A stretch of DNA of 64,000 nt, taken from contig NC_088302.1 of NCBI RefSeq assembly GCF_032854445.1, positions 19,151,338 through 19,215,337 on the forward strand, in the 5' to 3' direction. Positions 35,146-48,200 of this stretch are shown piece by piece. The stretch is from Liolophura sinensis. Lineage: Eukaryota; Mollusca; Polyplacophora; Chitonida; Chitonidae. Every line of letters starts with the position of its first letter. Positions within the stretch are counted from its first letter, which is position 1. A model generated the notes under the pieces. The model made no database searches, was not told the origin of the DNA, and worked only from the letters and a program-made list of their open reading frames with translations. The position numbers and the translations under genes are program-made.

Positions 35146-36188
35146 AACATTATATGAATATAAGCATATGTGTTACAATGACTGTGAAGTGGGCATAAAG
35201 TCTGGGTGGTCATATTTTATCCCGTTTGAGTTAAATGCATATATGTATAATTAAAGTAAAAAACTAGATAGTCGAATAATGTTAACCTTAATTTGCCTAC
35301 CATAGACCTTTGCATATGTTCAAAGGGCATTCACTGATCAAACGTATGTTCTGAATGTGATATAAGTGACCAGTTATAACGTGAACGGTCAACGAGTAAA
35401 ATCAAAAGCTCTAATATCAAATTAATTTGTTCAAAAAAGATTTGTCTTCTTGTATACATGTATAAATCGTGGTTGCAGATCGGTTTATTCGATTCGTTAT
35501 TTTTTTTTTTACGGTGTTGTATATATTTAAAAAGGAGATTTGATAATCATAATTCAGTTATCTTGCAATAACACAATGCAAGTTCCATATATCTGGAAAT
35601 CCTAAAGAACAACGTGCCTAAAACAGCTACTTTGTTTTCTTTTACATTTTTCATTGACATCAGGCTAAACCACTCTGCTTAACCATGTAATGTACATGTA
35701 TTTTATTAAGTACAGTAGCCAGTCCGTCAAAGTTTGGACATTCATCACAGATAAGGAATTCGAAGAATCTCCAAACAACGTTATAATGAAACAATGATTC
35801 ATAGAAAAACACACATCATCTTACCAGATGGAATGTTTTGAATGTTGTAAAAAAAAAACTTGGGGAGTTGGACCATTTCAAACCGAGAGACAGGGAAAGT
35901 GCATTGCCGTCCGAACGAGGCTGTCCTTAATGGAGTTAGCATTGACCGAAAGGTTCTTAATTAATGAAGTTTCCTCCTTTAGCCCTTATATGGCTCTCCA
36001 TCGTAAAGATAACGGGCTGTGCGCGTTACGTCCTCCGAGAGAAGGTGAACCAAAATAGTGAGGACGGAATCCCAGAGAACGAGAGGCAAATTTGCCACGG
36101 CAGCGGCAAATTGGAAAAGATGTGAAAAAGCAACCGTGGCAGGTCGGGGGCTGGCCACCTGGGAGGGAAAGGGATCGATGGAGAGCAC

Positions 36189-36410
36189 TTAGCGGCAGCC
36201 AGACCCCAGAACACGCCGGATCCAGTTTACTTTGTCAGCCCTATTGATTTTTCTTGCCGGGACAGGAAGCTCGCTGTGGATGTTTGCCTCATTTACAGAG
36301 GTTAGCGTTAAAAGCCCGTGTGTAAAAGGCAAGAAAAGAGGAGAACGGGACGTTGAGCAGGAATAAAGAAACAAGAATGAGAAGACCGCGAAAACGGACC
36401 GGAGCTTCAT
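36189..36410 (-). CDS. Unrecognised 73-codon ORF with signal-peptide-like start
   Basis: An ATG frame opens with 'MKLRSVFAVFSFLFLYSC', which has the charged start and hydrophobic core of a secretory signal, followed by about 50 polar residues with two dibasic or tribasic spots ('ARKINR', 'WIRRV'), and stops at TAA. It lies inside a GC-richer island within an intron of the channel gene, same strand. I do not recognise the product. No amidation signal (Gly followed by basic residues) is present, so a neuropeptide precursor is only a guess. Chance cannot be excluded at this length. Confidence 0.2.
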   Translation of the reverse strand: MKLRSVFAVFSFLFLYSCSTSRSPLFLPFTHGLLTLTSVNEANIHSELPVPARKINRADKVNWIRRVLGSGCR

Positions 36411-36907
36411 CCAAGACAGGGATTTAACCGAATCGAGTTGTCCGGGCTCCGGAAACGGCTACGGTTTCAGAATACATATCGCTCAATTGTATCCAAACAG
36501 ACTGTGTATTGGCCAGGACTTGAGAACAGGAAAGCCTTATTCCTGACAGAAGACGTTTTCTTCCACCGAACAAAGGATCTCTTAGGCAAACTTCAATATT
36601 TTCTTGCAACGAAACTAAAGTTAGCATCATTTAAGAGCTTTTTTTGTCTTACTTCTTGTTCATAGATTGCGGCACGTATTGAATGTTCCTATTCCGCACT
36701 TGTGCACAATAACAATTAAAAAACATACAATACAAGGAACACTGGTCTCAGGTGTTTCTACTCGTTTCTATGATAACAACTTTACTGTGCAGTGATTTAA
36801 CAATAACTATTAAACCGAAATATAATGTTCATGTGGTCCAGTTCACGAAAACAGGAAGATGACTACATCTGCATGCCTCTATGTAGAATTTCACCGTGTG
36901 AAAAGAT

Positions 36908-37049
36908 CTATTTATATTAATTTGATAGGTGTTTTACGTCGTACTCAAGAATATTTCACTTATACCACGGCGGCCAGCATTATGGTGGTAGGAAACCTGT
37001 CAAAGCCCGGGGGAAACCCACGACCATGCTCAGGTTGCTGGCAGACCTG
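36908..37049 (-). mobile_element. SINE, head-truncated copy
   Basis: 'tgataggtgttttacgtcgt', 'actcaagaatatttcactta', 'cggcggccagcattatggtg', 'gggggaaacccacgaccatg', 'caggttgctggcagacct', then it stops before the tRNA-like head. The reading direction is minus because the tail lies on the left. Confidence 0.75.
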
Positions 37050-38868
37050 AAAAGGATCTACGCTCAAAGTGCTTCATATTATCTGCTCTGACGGTCTTAC
37101 TAAAAGGTCACGTGACTTTTTCCCAATGGTTTTATGTAACTTTTCTAACACTTGACTTCCGCATATTTTTTTATCAGATTTCTTTTTGTATACGCTTTTT
37201 ACAAGTACACCAATAATATTTCAGATAAAATCATGCGCACAGTGCACTTGTAGAGCTCCCCAGATACAGCATTGCATGCTCTTTCTGGAAAAGAACTTTT
37301 TTTCTTGGCTTTTTGCCAAGTTGCTAAACATTTATGTAAGATAAAAGATACATCTGGTTTGCTAGTTATACATGAAAAATGAATATCAAACGTTCACTCA
37401 TTGCAGGAAGTAAAATGCGTTTAAAAGCGTATGTGCCGACAAAGCCCTCCCTATAGGCTAGATTCTAAGGCAGGTCTCGGATCCTTAGTTAGCCAGTCCG
37501 TCTATTACCGGTGCCGAGCTAATAACTAGCTTTTAATTATTCATGACAATCACTAATGAAGTTTCCCGGGATCAAACCATTGGCTGAGTTTGCTAGTGGC
37601 TGGTGTCGCCTTCTTACTCCAGCCCCTCGATTATCACTGTGCCACAAACACTGCCCTAGCCGGTGCAAGGGGTCGAGTATTACAAGGCGTCTACAAGCGG
37701 GCGATAGCCAAGATGACAGATGATAACTACCTTAACCGCCCCCCCCCTCCCCTTCTCCTCCACGACTAATGTGTCGAATTGTGGCCAAGAGCCAAGTGGC
37801 TTCAAATTAACTGCTAATTAGATACGGAAAATGAAAACATGCAATATTCAATGCACTGGGATAATCAAAAACTTGTTCGTAACTCAGATTCAGATGGCTA
37901 TCCAAGAGAACACATAGAAAACAGCATTAACAACGGTTTCGTGAACGAAATTCCTTCTGTTTGGTTGAGACACATGTACGTTGGCTCGAAATATTATGTA
38001 GTGTTTTAGCGACAGGACAGCGTATTAACGCAAAAGTCTCAGGTTCGAAAACTGCGCCTGTCCTACTTTTGCAAGAAAGTATCTGATCAGTGTGCATTGC
38101 AAATGAGTTGCCCCACTGGCGCAACCGACCCACGTAAATTGGCTCAAAAGCTTGTGTAATGCCTGTGTACAGGATATGCGCGCCGGGCACAATGGTTAAT
38201 GCAAGCAAGGGCCGAAGGCTCCTTGTGTCGTGTCAAACCGAGTTACCGATTTAGTCGTTAATTGCACTTTGTCTCCACATGTAAGCACAGGGTGAGAGCA
38301 TCAATACTGTATCACAACTGTAACGGTATCACATAATAATCTTTGCCGCTAGTACTGATCAGCATTCACCGGAACTTTACCGTTACTATTCTAAATATTC
38401 ACAGACCACTTAGTCTGGTAATATTACAAGGCAGGAATTATATAGATTATGTACATATCATGATGACTGAACTAACGTTGGCTAAGAAAACTAGATTTTC
38501 AAGAAATACAATTTCAAGATGTAGAAAAGCTATTTGAAATAGGCATGCAGTGCTCTATAGTTTAGAATGTTTACTCTAGGCCTTACAGCCAAGACTAATG
38601 ACTACGTCATGCTAAATCTGCGTGTCTGTGTAACTAGACACTCTCAATTATATATGATCCGACGTCCATGGATAATAACTTCAACCACATGTCACTGGAT
38701 CTAGTCAGCTTAACATGTGATTGTAAAGGATCGTATTTTCTGAAATATATATGGACCGCCAATAAGTCTCTTGTCTTTGCCATGTTGATTTATACCAATA
38801 ATGCGACGATGATTCGAATCAACACTTTCTGGCAACAATAGAAGTTTTTTCCCTTGATTTCTGCTTCT

Positions 38869-39078
38869 GCATGGACAAAGTTGTTGGATGTGACCCCTGC
38901 ATGGGCATAGTTGTTGAAATATGACGCCTGCGTGGGAATACGCGCTGGTGATGAAACCGAGATGGGCACGGTTGTTGGATGTGACACCAGAGTGGGCATA
39001 TTTGTTAGATATGACACTGGAATGGGCATAGCTGTCGGGTGTGACAGTTGCATGTGCATAGCTGTTGAGATGTGACCG
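38869..39078 (-). repeat. 30-bp minisatellite, seven diverged units
   Basis: On the plus strand each unit is close to 'atgggcatagttgttggatg' plus 'tgac.cctgc'. There are about seven units at 30-31 bases with considerable divergence. As the period is a multiple of three, two minus-strand frames stay open (38710-39165 and 38790-39110), and one reads as 10-residue repeats such as 'SYAHATVTPD'. I take the open frames as a by-product of the repeat. Confidence 0.75.
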
Positions 39079-40585
39079 GCATGCTTGTCGGCATGTCTCT
39101 TCTGGTGCACAGGTCATCATCGCTGCTAACTGTATATTCATGGCACCTGGATAAAAAGGGGACATAATATATGCTTCCCAAGGATCCCCAAGTTAAGGCA
39201 TGTGTCTAATGTATCCTTCCTGGCTTCTACGAGCTGCTGTCAGATGTAATGATTTATCGTGGCCTATAGAATTCTCCCCATCTGCGCTGTCTTTGTTTCT
39301 GCTGACGGTCCTTTTAATTGAACGGCCAAAAGCTGTGAAAATATGTTTACAGTGTCACACCACTTAACGGGCTAACCCGCGAGACGGTGTCAGGATGAGG
39401 ATGGGTCACAACGCTCAGCAAGAGCCGCCAGGGTTATGAATGATATCACAAGGATTTATTATGATGGATAGGCAGTGGCAGGGGATATCCCGTAACCAGG
39501 TTTGGCCGGATAGACAAGGAGGATTGAAGCTTCACGCACGCATGACACAGCCCTCTACCTTTCCCCATCCGCCACCCCACAAAACCGTCAGATGCTGGGT
39601 GGTGAGATGTCGTCTTGGTAAGACTTCACCAAAGGTTGACTGCGTACGACATGGAGTCGGCTTTTTATTTACCGCGCCGTTAACCTGGGACCATAATCTG
39701 TTCGAGTCCATTACAGAAAGAGGATAGGGGCTAATCTCGCCTTAACGCGATTTCGCACTTTTCGATCTGGCTGGCCGTGTTGATCTGGAAAGCGTCAGAC
39801 GCCTGACGATGTCAGGGCAGGCAGCGCGTGGACAACCCTGACGGAATCCAGCAACCGTCGACTCACAGCTTAATCCAGTTAGCAGCGATCTTGTATGGTT
39901 TCGACGTGGTAATTGACAAACACGTTAGCCCCAGCTAGACCAGATGACCAGTCCTTCCGACTACTGTCATCGCACAATGGAATCAAAGCGCGACTTCGGA
40001 AGACACGGGTTAAAGAGCAGGATGGTTGACGTATCGAAAGGTGATGGAGAGAAACAACGCATAACTTAATTTTGCCGGGAAACCAACGGCTTGTAGGTTG
40101 AAAGGACTGAATAGGGCATTGCATCAAACTGTACTTTAAAAAGCAACTGATTTAAGCTGGAGTCTCTGGAGCGTATTTTCCTGACTGTCCATGTACTGTT
40201 CAACAACGGACAGTTTATTGCTTTTGACAACATGGACTACATTGTGGAGGTCAAACTAAAAAGGGCAGTACTTCACATAAACACATTTAGCTGGTACATC
40301 TTTTTCAATAGATTTTGTCAGGGGCCTTATTAGAGTTCGAGAATCGACCGAACATATGCAGCAATGGTAACGCGATTGCTTAATACGTACACGTGTAACG
40401 AAGCGTGCGGTTTGGAAACATTACAACAGTGAAGAGAGAATAACAAATGTTAATGGTCTTGCTTCTAATGTAACTGAAGCGGAACGATAAAAGCAATGAC
40501 TTTGATTACATTACGGCCTAATACGGAATGAACCACTTCATCAATATCGACAACGCCTACCTCTGAAGGCATGCAAGGCACTATA

Positions 40586-40796
40586 GGGCCCGATTTCACA
40601 AAGCCACTTCTGACTCAAGTCAAAATTTCAATTACGATTTTAGGACTTTAGGACTTTTTTTACCTTACAAAAATTAAAATTTTGCCCAGACCATGGCAAT
40701 AAAGAAAAATCTGTCAACATTTCAACTTCTAGTTCCAAAAATAAGCATTTTGACAAGATTTTAAATTTTGACTTAAGTGGGTGCAGTTTTACAGAC
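40586..40796. mobile_element. Foldback MITE-like element, diverged
   Basis: The left end 'gggcccgatttcacaaagcc', 'acttctgactcaagtcaaaa' resembles the termini of the 7957-8172 element. The right end, 'aaattttgacttaagtgggt', is an imperfect inverted copy. The centre is AT-rich. Confidence 0.5.
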
Positions 40797-43144
40797 AGAA
40801 CTACACATACAATGTTTACATTATTTCATATCCAAATACGTCAAATCATCTAGGCATTATCGCATAGTGTTACCAGACTGATTATTTAATGACTGCTTGT
40901 CAGTGAAAGAAATATTACGTCATATTGGGAATATGAAAACGATTGATGTTTTAGACTTGGTTCAAGACACAGCACACGCAATATATCTTTGTAGAGGGGC
41001 TGCTGAAATTGACTGGCATATGTACAGATGTTGAGTCGAACAGGAGATCCCACATTGCGGTGACCATTGTCAGTAACCTGTTATATATGTAAACGGGCTA
41101 GACTTGGGATTATAAGTCCCTTGAAATACGAGATAGTCTGGAGTCGAGCTATAAAGTAGCGGGAAGTAATGGGTAACATTAACTCTAATCTACAATCTAG
41201 CTCCGTTTCCTTGGTATCGATTGAAGCATGTCCCACCCCAGCCATAAAACCAATTGTCTCTCCTGATCTGGTCGGAAAACGTTTTCATTAGGGCTTAAAG
41301 TGCGATCGGGGAGATGTCCGAATTCCTAGAACTGATGGCCTGGAATAGGACTGGGTGGGGCAGAAAACGATGAAGTAGAGAGCTCGGCGCCAGCAGGGGA
41401 AGTTTACCTTTATACCGTACAGAAATACAACGAACCAGTGCGTATGCATGACGAGTTGAGTGCTATTAGAACTAACTACTTTTAGATCTTAAAGTCTATT
41501 TGCGTTTTCTTTTCTTTTTGAGCTCACTGAAATTTTACATAGATCTGGGTAACGTGCTTGAAGAAAAATCTAATCCTTAGTCCGGTAAAGCTGATATTGT
41601 CCGTGCCTTGTAGAAGAATCGCGAGGAAAGGGGCAGGGGGCGGAAGAGAGATGATAGTGCTGGAGAGACTACCATGTCATTATTGAACAGCTAACATGAC
41701 AAATGCACTATTGGCATCATCATGACTGTTGCATGCGTTGTATCTCTGCCATCAAATGAGCCGCGTGTGTCTTTTTCGAAACACAACACATTTCCCAGCA
41801 TGGAATTTAGAGGAACAGATCATATCTGACGGAAGTCCAAGAGCAGCCTAGCGGGAGGGCATCGTTTCTAAAAATGCGCTAAGCATGACACGAAGACATT
41901 TTTCGCATGAAGACGGCTTTCCTTAAGGAACCCCAGCCGGGTTGATTGTCTCGAAGTCCTACAGAAGGTCAGCACTTCTCGAGCTCACCGTACAGCCTTA
42001 ACGGGATATTTCTCCATCCATTAGACGTGATCACTCGGGGCAGAAGAGCTAAAAGCCAAGCATAAATTTGGTTTCGTTTTCCTCAATTAAGCCATGGGGA
42101 GATCAAACAGCCACGAGTATCTCTCCGTCTTTGAGACACCAGGCAAACCCTTAATAAACAGACAACATTTATATGCTGGTTTTATACTATCTTCCGGGAT
42201 GTTTTTTCCTGGGTGTTTTATTACCATCTCAAGCCTCTTTGTCCCCGAGCGTCTGTTTCTTGTAAAAGGCTTTTTCGAAACCTTGGATTAAGGAGCTTTA
42301 GCCTGCTAGCCAAAACCCACAAGACCTCTACATCTCATTTCATCTAAATCGCTACAGACACTGCCAGGAGAGACGGCAGTAGAACAATGGCTCTCTTACC
42401 TTGCCTTCTTAGACCTGTGACATTCCGAGAAACTATTGGATAATGTCTCCAAGTGGATGTATAACAGTCATCGATAAGGCGATTTCAAATTCAATAATCA
42501 AAACTGGCATTTGAAACATATCTAATAAGCCATACACACAGCAGGCATCCGATGAATACCGGGGCATGTATGATAGTATGCACACTGTAGTTATACAACT
42601 TTCAATCTACGTTACAGATTATTCATTCAGGAGTATTTTTTCCACGGATACGGATCTCCATTATGGACGTTTAGTGTCTTATTGGTAGACAAGAACATAA
42701 CAGGATTTTTTGGTGTCATAGTTTTGTCACATTGCGTTGTTATATTTGGTATCTACACTTAGATGGGGGGTATATGAAGTGTTTCATTTCCACATATTTA
42801 TTGTGTATACGGTAATTTGTAAGGTGTTAATTTATAAGGTGGTAATTCTTGTGAGCAATCAGTAATGCAATCAACCTGTCATTATAGGCTTACAGCTAGC
42901 GTCCGAATGTTTCTGTCGATTCTCCGATCTATATACAGACCTATACAGATTCAATCAGACTTTTTTTGTTTTGATGTTAGTGTGCATTAAGACAACATGA
43001 AAGCACACCTCGTCGGCACATGAAAGTCGCATGATTTAAGCCTTCTCTTTCTGGGAGACTGATACATTAACAAAACCTGATTTTTACTTTCAGAGAGTGG
43101 GACTTGGGCGTTGATTGTCTTACGTTAATGTGTGTGTTGTGTGG

Positions 43145-43224
43145 TTTGGGATTGTTTGGGTGGTTGGGAATGGGAGGAGAGGAAAGGGTGAGGAGCGGAA
43201 GTGTGGGGGGAGGGGGGGGGGGTT
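43145..43224 (+). repeat. G-rich purine tract with long G-runs
   Basis: Repeated G-triplets ('tttgggattgtttgggtggt', 'tgggaatgggagg') end in 'gtgggggg' and a run of G that is broken once. Several sets of four G-runs with short loops could form a G-quadruplex on this strand, which is the non-template strand... or the template strand for the minus-strand channel gene that spans it. Confidence 0.6.
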
Positions 43225-45001
43225 AATTAGTCAGATAAAACCGGGTGAGGAAGGAGCGGGTAAAGCGGGCTTTCGGCTCGCTAGGGTCCTGCATATTTAT
43301 TGGTGTCCGTGTGGAAATCCCCCGCCCGGGTAACAGCCCGTTTTAAAGCCCCTCCTGATGACAGCCCAGCTTTAAGATCCAGAGGGATTCCGCCCTAATC
43401 CTCTTCTTAAGGATCGAGGAAATAAAGGTCTGATTCAGTGACGTCATGAAGAGCCGTTCTTCTACACGAAGCACTCGATAAGCGATGGTATAGCCTGAAC
43501 CCTAATCAGCCGCTCTGTGGCTCAGTCCGTAAATCATTTGTCTGAGCATAGTGAATTACGGGTGCATGAAGTGGATAGCATGAAACCGAGTTGACGAATT
43601 GATTGATTGTGTGACTGAATGAGCGGTATACATATGGCAAATTCTAAGAAGAAAGGAGATGAATTTTTCCACTTTGTCACGTATCAAACTACATGTATCA
43701 ATCAAACAAGTAACGGACAACTTCAGTGTTTTTAATTGACTCTTTCAAGAGCTTGTATTTCTTTTTTTATCTGACAATTAAGAATATATTCATTGATACA
43801 CGTCGGTAGCTAAATGCTAATGTATCATTCTTATGGAGATGTTACATCAGCAGCAACATATGGTAGTAGTACGTGGGTCATGTCTTCTAACAATGGGTAT
43901 GATGGATAGTCATGCAAGGATCAGACAATGGCTTTACTAAGTAGGCCATGGACCATCATAAATAGGAAGCCCGGTTCCGGATTCTATATATGCTCATTCC
44001 AATTGCTATATAAACTCGACTCTTAAGTCTGCAAATTCTGTTATCAGTCCCCGGACGGCTTATCCAGAAGTTACGTGCCTGGTGTGGACAAACGCATTAC
44101 AGCCTCCCAAGCTCTTTCATTAATGTGACGTCACAGAGCTCGTGTTTGATCACGAGGCGTGTCGTCTCGGATCTGTTTCCCAGCAGACACCAGATAGAGA
44201 ACGAGCATTTTAGAGTATCGTGCAATGATAAATTTCCCCGTAAAAAGCTCTGCGCAGCCATATTCCCATTTGTTTCTTATGAATAATGTAGTCCAAAGTA
44301 CGCCTGAAAAGACAAACCGGTTTCCCAAGGGAATGTAAAGGAGTAGATGCAGCAGACACAAGAGTTTGATCTATCAGGTTGATATGAAAACCCCGGTCGC
44401 CAGACAGAGTGCACTACACGACTAAACCCTTAACATCAAATTTGCATCAAAAGCAAATTCCAGTGGACTTAATTAAGGTTTGTCGATGCTAATATCAGGG
44501 TATTTAAGGTAACAAACTTGTCATCAAGTCCAGCCATCTTACATCGTAAAATTAACTAGTACATTTAGCTAAACACTGGCCTAAAAGGTTAACTCTTGGA
44601 ATCAGTGTACATAAAATGTCGACATATGGTATTTGCCATTTTGAATTAATTGTTTACCCAGCCGTATGTCGATTGACACAAGATAGCAGATATGAATAAT
44701 TACCTCACAGACTGACTGACGAATTGATTGTTATATTGCGAGCGTAACTGGTCAGTTGGTTCTTTATGTTGATGAAGTTGTCCAGGGTTGGGATTTAAAT
44801 TTATTTACTTATTTGCTTATTCATTTATTTAGTACTTGTAATTTGATAATGGTCAACAAATGTTCACATTTACCATGGCGACCACTTTCAAGAGCGGAAT
44901 CAAACTCAAGTGCCCAACGTTTACAGTTCAAAGCAAAGACTCAGAGTTTGACAGTGAAACGACTTCACGAATGCCATTAACCGCTTGTTGTCAGCAAGCT
45001 C

Positions 45002-45130
45002 TTATTTATTTGATTGGTGTTTTACACCATACTCAAGAACATTTCATTTATACGACGGCAGCATTGGTGATAGGCTCCTGGGTCATTGCGCCGCGCTGGC
45101 ACGTTAACAACCTCGGCCAAGGAGGACCCA
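45002..45130 (-). mobile_element. SINE with internal deletion
   Basis: Tail 'ttatttatttgattggtgtt', then 'catactcaagaacatttcat', a jump from 'gacggcagcattggtgat' straight to 'ctcctgggtcattgcgccgc' and the head remnant 'aacaacctcggccaaggagg'. The central ~120 bases are missing. Confidence 0.7.
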
Positions 45131-45149
45131 AATTAATAAATTAACAAAT

Positions 45150-45228
45150 AATTAGCGATCGCATTTGTGAGCGGCTTCCGGGCCGGGCTGCGCTAGCACG
45201 TTAAAACTAGGCCACGGAGGGTTCCTGT
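45150..45228 (-). mobile_element. SINE tRNA-like head fragment
   Basis: 'gagcggcttccgggc', 'gctgcgctagcacgttaaaa', 'ctaggccacggagg' matches the head end of the SINE and directly follows the previous copy, so a second element or a broken duplicate sits here. Confidence 0.5.
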
Positions 45229-48200
45229 TGTTATTAGAGCCCAGAAACATGGTGTGTTTGGAAATCTAAACTTCCTCTATGATTGTACGGGGTTAGGATA
45301 GTACACGCAATTTACCGAGCTACGTTCCGCTCCCTCAGGTGATATATAGTGAACTGAGTGGAATTATCCATCTGCATGTTGGACTGAAATCAGAGTCGAC
45401 ACTGTGATATAATGAAATGAAACAATTTACAAATAGAAAGAACAGGACAGATACAGACAAAGTGATGACGTTTCCGGAAGTGGTTTTCTTGGCTTCTGAC
45501 AGGTCTGATCCTTTGTAAACTTTGTAACGTGACAGCCGATTGGTCGGTCAGGAAGCCCTGAGCGGAAGTGTTAGCGCCTGATTGCTTGACAATAACAGCG
45601 TGAGTGGTGTGAGAGGAGGGAGCAAAGCTGCATTGTCTATGGCATGTACATGAATTAAAAGAGAGGAATGCTTCATGATAATCAAAAACATGCAAATTGA
45701 ACATGAAAATCACATGATAGGAAAACACAAGGGAAATCAACATGACCCCGGAATTCTTGAGAATTCTTCCTAGACATCTTAGAAAAAAATTGCAGATTCG
45801 TGGAAATTCTAAAAACTATGCACACCTAATAGGGATAATATCAGAGACTAGATATACATCCTAGCGGGGCGAAAAGTTAAGATATCGCCAGGACACCTCC
45901 GACTTTGACAGGTTCAACCTTTACAACAATGCACTTAGAATAATGTTTATTAATCATTGTGTCGTCCAAGTCATCAATAAATTATTTTGCTATTGATTTG
46001 CCTTTGTTAAGGTACAAATGTTTCTCAGAAAAAAAATTAATTGACTCGTCAATTGTCATCTAGATTTGCTTAGTGCTAAAATTCACAGTATGTATTGACT
46101 TTATTGCACGCTTTCTTTTGAAATCAACAACCATGACGACGCAGTAATATTTTCTAAAAAAGACATGACAATCCACACCAACCAGCGACGATGAGGTGCG
46201 GGAAAATATACCCGTGTGTATCTAAATTAAGAAGTCGTGAGGATGGCGTGCTGTGCTCAGGAGTTAGCCTCCTATGCATATTTTTCTTCCAGGTCACACG
46301 CAATGCGTCCAAGGATAAAACTACCTTGGGTTATTTGAGTGTCCGAACGGGCCGAAGGCTAATGGGGTCTGGTTAGAGACAATGCCGTGGGTAATTATTT
46401 GATATTGCCCACGGGATCAAGGTGAGAAGATATGGAGACGCCACAGGGTTCGTGACCCTCGCGATTCCCCAAGAGAACTGTTTACCATCAGGATGGGGTA
46501 AACGCCAGTCGACTTTAGCCTGATGTTTGAAATACTGACAAAGAAGAACGGAATATTCATTGGCTGTTTCTCACTTTTCACAAGGAGCGGAATTTCCGGG
46601 GAATATGCTGCATATTTCGCGAGTTATACATCCTCTAACGTCATGCGAACTAATAACTCAAAATTAAGCCTGTATAAAACATAGTCGGTATATTAATCGG
46701 TGAGAAAATTGCCTGATACCCATCCTTGAGAATTAGCTTAATGAGATAATGGCTAGATGTGTTCTGTGATATGATGGACCAATGCTTTATGGCATACGAG
46801 GGGGAAGTCAGAGCATTAGATCAGCATGAAAAATACAAATGAATCCATCTTGTTATCTAAGACTGGGAAGTAAAACTCAGTCAGTGAAACATTTAGAGAT
46901 CTTACAATGGTTACGAGGTAAAAAAAAAACCAACTGCTACTAACACTCAGTTTCAGAAAGATTTTGTACATATCTCTGACGTGCCAAATTCCAACACCAA
47001 TTTTAGTGTGTCCCGAGTTGTATGAAATGTAAAGCAGTTTTATTGTAGAAATGGTTTTTTTTTTCTGAATACCCTTTTACGTCTATAGTGTCTATGATAT
47101 CATCATTCTTTCATGTATACTGTGCATCGTGTCTTTTAGCCCACTGACATAAACAAACAGAGTTTTTACATATTGATATATGAAAATCCAAAGTTATCTA
47201 AGAGAACAGAAGGTAAATGCACTTAAAGTAGTCGGGCTAGGGCTACAAGGTATGTGTTCTGAGAATAGCAAGCTTTTTGGAATTCCCTTCTTGAATTTAA
47301 GGCACGATGACGCCCTGAAGAAAGGTACATGTACATACGAAGGTAAATTATATAAAAATATATAATCGCACGAGATAATCTTTAAGATTCAACACAATTT
47401 GCGTCTTTTCGTTCCACTGCAAAAGATTGATAATTCCTTAACAATCCATGCACTGCAAAAAGTACAACATCCGAAGTAATGTTTGACAACTTTTGAGATT
47501 AAATTCAGGTTTGGCACGATTCTCGCCAATGCGCTGCTTGACATGCACATTTGGGAACATACATGGGACAATGCAACGTATCGAGTAGGTTGTATAAACT
47601 ATTCTGGGTGTCACAAAACCTGGATCAAACCATCTTAGTATGTGCAAAAAAAAGGGAAACGGACGTATACAATATTTCAGCATTCGGCAGACATCCGCAT
47701 GTGGCAGTAGACTTGTTTGTTACTTTGGTGACGTTGGTACTCAAGTTAGAGAATGACTACCTACTTCACTTTCCTCTCAGGAGACTTTGGCTGTTTATTC
47801 TGCTTGCGGCACGACAGCCGACACTCTCCAAAAGTCTTGTTCAGTACCATGATGGTGGAGAACGCCCACGTTTCCAGACGAACAGGTCACGCTTGTTTGT
47901 TAAAAACAGCTTACTTCCGGGAGAGATTCGTACTTCCGGTTAGCGCCATCTACTTTAGCCGCTGGCATTATATATAAAACGTAACAGTCTCTCGATTTCG
48001 ATAATGACCGCCTCAGACCTAAAGGTCATATTAAGTCGATTTATTATTATGGATGGTGATGAGATGAGAAGTGATAACTAATTGGTGATATTTTCACACC
48101 ATAAAGGCAAGAGTGAGATAAAACACGACTCAACGATCGGCCAAACATCGAAATCTCGTTAACGAGTATGATGTTACACGTCTGCAGATAGTGTAATGGC

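Noticed and set aside
38030-38062. tRNA-like segment with 'caggttcgaaaactg' and flanking 'gacagg'/'cctgtc'
   Set aside because: No complete cloverleaf: D-arm and anticodon stem cannot be drawn.
47551-47943. 130-codon + strand open frame
   Set aside because: Composition is not protein-like, overlapping frames exist on both strands, and no motif is seen.
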